Shown here: piece by piece, positions 31,793 to 34,253 of the stretch
How the letters are laid out: each line of letters opens with the position of its first letter
Numbering within the stretch: the stretch's first letter is position 1
NCBI GenBank assembly: GCA_017645945.1
Contig: JAGCNL010000083.1
Coordinates: 1 to 34,253 of the forward strand
From: Salinivirgaceae bacterium
GTDB taxonomy: Bacteria; Bacteroidota; Bacteroidia; Bacteroidales; SZUA-534
Direction: 5' to 3'
DNA: 34,253 nt
Program-made: the position numbers and the translations under genes
The notes under the pieces: model-generated
What the model was told of the DNA's origin: nothing
Seen by the model: the letters and a program-made list of their open reading frames with translations, nothing else
The model's database searches: none

Positions 31793-31891
31793 CTATTATG
31801 GAAACTTAACTTTTATGATGCTCGTTTCATAATTTTTGATTACTGATTTACGATTATTAAAAATTCTCACATTCAATCCTTCACTCCTTGT

Positions 31892-34231
31892 CTACAGTCT
31901 GCTCTTCTCGTCGTTTCCAGCACCTGTGCCTTTATACTTGCTCTTGGCGGGGTTGAAGTTGTACTTCACGCTCACCGTGAAGCGGCGACGGTCGTAGGTG
32001 TTGGTCTGCTCAAGATAACCCGACTGCTTGTAGAGTTTGACTTTGTTGTCGCCCTTCTCAAAGATGTCGCTGATTCCCGCCTCAATGTTCAAAGCCTTGT
32101 TAAAGAACGATTTATGAACATAGAAGTTGACATCGAGAGTGCGGTTGCGCAACTCAACCAAGTCCTGACAGCCGCCCTTGCCAAGGAACTGCGAGTTCAA
32201 CTCAAACAGCCAACCGCTCTTCAGTTCAACCGAGTTGTTGAACACAAATCCCTGAATCGGCTTGTTGCACGACACCATTCTGCCTTCCGACTCAATATCG
32301 TCAATCCATTGTTTCATAACGAAATAGGCGATTGTCGGCTTGTAGATGCCCAATGGCAGTTGGGTGGCAACCTGCAGGTTCAGCGTCGGTTTGTCAAGGT
32401 TTATCCAATGCAGAACTTCCGACTCTGGATGTTCCTCATTCACAACCTGATACTGTATGTAGTGGTTCTTGTTGTGAGTGTAGATGGCCTTCAACTGAAG
32501 CACCACAAGCGTTGCCGTCAGTTCGGCCGAGCGGATGATGGTAGGCTTCAGCGTGGGGTTGCCTTTCTGCTGCAGATAGCGGCTCGCGTAGGTAACATTG
32601 TTGCTCATACTAAAGTATGACGGACGCGAAATCTTCTCATTATAAGCGAATTGCAACTGAATCATTTTGCCAAATACCCCGCTGAACGTCACCGACGGGA
32701 ACAGTTCGCTATATACCGTCGAAGCCTCGCTGTCAAGTTGGCCGTTGTTGTAGAAGTCAAGGTTCAGATGCTCGTAGCGCAGGCCCGCCGTAAGGCTGTA
32801 TTTCTGGGCGAAAGTGCGTTTGTACTCGGCAAAACCCGCAATGGCCTTCTGCCGTGCTTCGCTGCTCACCGACGGCACAAACTCTTCAAGGTTGCTCGAA
32901 GTCTCGTCGGTGCGGTTGGTGAAGGTGGCCTCGGCGCCAACGTCGATACGGCCGCCCATAAGTTCGTGTCCCACAACAAGTTTCTGGGCCGCCAACTTGT
33001 TCAGCACGCTGTTGGTTGTTACAATGTTGCGGTCGTCGTAGTTGTCGCTCTCTTCAGGTGTAACGCCTTCTTTATCAGTAGGATTGTAAACAAAGTCGGC
33101 ATTGAAATCGATTGTGAAGTCGCCAATCGCACCATTGAAATAGGCGTTCAGGTCGTTCTCAAAATCGTGGGTGCGGCGCTCTTCGGTCTGCGTCAAAATG
33201 TGGTCGAAAAACTCGCCGTCGCGCATAACGTCGAGCGTGTTTCGGGCGTTGGTTTTCTCATTCATAACGGTTTTGTGGGTGAACTGCGCGCCCACCGAGT
33301 TGCGCTCGTCAATCTGGTAGTTGAGCCCGAAGGTGGTCGGCACATACTGGTTTTTCTGCGTGCTCTTAATCGAGTTGTTGGTTTCCCAACGGTGGTCGGA
33401 ATTGTTAAGGGTGTAGATGTCCATTCGATTGCCCGTCTTCTGGTTGATGTCGGCGCGGAAGTTTGCGAACAGGTCGAAACCGTTTTTGCGATAGTTGAAG
33501 TTGGCCTTTTCCTGGTAGCAGCGGGTGTAGTCGCGGAAGCCCTGGCCAAAACTCGACTCAAGCGAGAAACCGAAGCCTTCGCCCGTGGGCGCGATGGTTG
33601 TGATGCGCACCACCGATGTCACCGAAGCGTCGTAGCGTGCCCCTGGCGACGATATAACTTCCACATTCTTGATATTATCTGGTGAAAGTGTTTCCAACTC
33701 GTTCCAATCGCGCACCTTGCGGTTGTTGATGTAGATTTCGGGTGTGCCGCGGCCGATGACTTCAAGATTTCCGTTGCGGTTGATGATTCCTGGAATGTTC
33801 GACAGCATTCGCGTGGTGCTGGCTGTCCGCGAAAGCGTGGTGCCCTGCACGGTAGTAACCATTGCGCCGTCTTTCAGTTGCGTCTTCGGCGCGATGGCCT
33901 TCACCGTCACCTCGCCAAGTTCGGTCGATTCCACGTTCAGCGTGATATTCTGAAAATCAGCCACTTCAGCAATCGGTTTCAAGAAACGCTCGTAGCCGAT
34001 GCTCGATATACTAATATAGTGTGCGTTGGCGGGTTGCGCAAGCGTGAAGCGCCCGTCAAGGTCCGACACTGTGCCGCCCAAGAATGCCGAGTCGGCGGCC
34101 ATTAGAATAATGTTTGCAAATTCAACAGGTTGAGCCTCACCGTCGGTGATGCGTCCGTTGATTGTCTGTTGTGCGGTTGCAATCTGCGCGCCAAACAAGG
34201 TCGCCAAAACTGCTGAAACTAATCTTTTCAT
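31892..34231 (-). CDS. TonB-dependent outer-membrane receptor (OMP_b-brl_3 type)
   Basis: A 779-residue receptor with signal peptide (MKRLVSAVLATLFGAQIATA), a CarboxypepD_reg-like domain at about 22-110 (TINGRITDGEAQPVEFANII, GTVSDLDGRFTLA, ISSIGYERF), a plug at about 115-215 (LGEVTVKA, TRMLSNIPGIINRNGNLEVIGRGTPEIYINNRKVR, NVEVISSPGARYDA) and a barrel to the end. The barrel contains SLTAGLRYEHLNLDFYN, NEKISRPSYFSMSNN and KGNPTLKPTIIRSAEL, typical of the family without a SusD partner. The last barrel strand (RFTVSVKYNF) is followed by a basic tail of about 20 residues. No SusD gene is next to it in the window. The ligand is unknown; siderophore, peptide or small molecule uptake are all possible. 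The upstream region is cut by the window end. Confidence 0.93.
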   Translation of the reverse strand: MKRLVSAVLATLFGAQIATAQQTINGRITDGEAQPVEFANIILMAADSAFLGGTVSDLDGRFTLAQPANAHYISISSIGYERFLKPIAEVADFQNITLNVESTELGEVTVKAIAPKTQLKDGAMVTTVQGTTLSRTASTTRMLSNIPGIINRNGNLEVIGRGTPEIYINNRKVRDWNELETLSPDNIKNVEVISSPGARYDASVTSVVRITTIAPTGEGFGFSLESSFGQGFRDYTRCYQEKANFNYRKNGFDLFANFRADINQKTGNRMDIYTLNNSDHRWETNNSIKSTQKNQYVPTTFGLNYQIDERNSVGAQFTHKTVMNEKTNARNTLDVMRDGEFFDHILTQTEERRTHDFENDLNAYFNGAIGDFTIDFNADFVYNPTDKEGVTPEESDNYDDRNIVTTNSVLNKLAAQKLVVGHELMGGRIDVGAEATFTNRTDETSSNLEEFVPSVSSEARQKAIAGFAEYKRTFAQKYSLTAGLRYEHLNLDFYNNGQLDSEASTVYSELFPSVTFSGVFGKMIQLQFAYNEKISRPSYFSMSNNVTYASRYLQQKGNPTLKPTIIRSAELTATLVVLQLKAIYTHNKNHYIQYQVVNEEHPESEVLHWINLDKPTLNLQVATQLPLGIYKPTIAYFVMKQWIDDIESEGRMVSCNKPIQGFVFNNSVELKSGWLFELNSQFLGKGGCQDLVELRNRTLDVNFYVHKSFFNKALNIEAGISDIFEKGDNKVKLYKQSGYLEQTNTYDRRRFTVSVKYNFNPAKSKYKGTGAGNDEKSRL

Positions 34232-34253
34232 TTTTTTAAGTTTTTAATTGTTA

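Noticed and set aside
32651..33685. 344-codon open frame on the plus strand
   Set aside because: Wholly antisense to the TonB-dependent receptor; its translation is Val/His/Arg-rich without domain features, and the receptor frame has clear family motifs across the same stretch.

Overview
The window looks like a chromosomal segment of a member of the Bacteroidota, most likely the order Bacteroidales. The signs are TonB-dependent and carboxypeptidase-regulatory-domain outer-membrane proteins, a GH115 alpha-glucuronidase, a C10 (streptopain-type) protease joined to BspA-like leucine-rich repeats, a C-terminal tail resembling a type IX secretion signal, absence of obvious Shine-Dalgarno sites, and promoters of the Bacteroidales form (TTG, about 19 bp, TAnnTTTG). 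Genus cannot be assigned from what I can see. There are no tRNA, rRNA, IS or CRISPR features.

Layout, left to right. Positions 1-48 hold the first 16 codons of an EF-P gene (minus strand) with a good promoter. Then, all on the minus strand, come a DUF4349 lipoprotein, a GH115 glycosidase with a UUCG-loop terminator, and a long co-directional series from 19946 down to 3926. In transcription order that series is a TolC-like channel, a HlyD/MacA-like adaptor, a MacB-type ATPase, three FtsX/MacB permeases, a large MG2-like secreted protein, an NtrC-family regulator and its histidine kinase. The best regulatory signal in the window precedes it: a sigma-54 promoter (GG-N10-GC) 40 bp before the TolC start, with a helically phased array of AAAGTGTAAA/TTTACACTT half-sites upstream. 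The simplest reading is a self-contained, positively autoregulated export operon in which the last two genes encode the activator of the first promoter.

Further right, also on the minus strand, are a NatAB-like ABC-2 exporter pair ending at a strong terminator, an acyltransferase-3 membrane protein, a carboxypeptidase-regulatory-domain protein and a beta-lactamase-fold serine hydrolase with a duplicated C-terminal domain. A 391-bp divergent region then leads to the only plus-strand genes. These are a translationally coupled pair: a 162-residue secreted protein with a T9SS-like tail, and a 1594-residue C10 protease/LRR protein whose last 640 or so residues match no family I recognise. A bidirectional terminator separates this pair from a convergent TonB-dependent receptor.

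The intergenic spaces contain a dispersed repeat family: AAGTTTAG/GAAGGTT words in both orientations, forming long imperfect hairpins and almost always carrying a GCTTCGC core (GCGAAGC on the transcribed strand). I count 13 exact intergenic cores plus one GCTGCGC variant, including a 24-bp tandem array. The repeats occur mainly between genes of the minus-strand series and are absent around the plus-strand pair.
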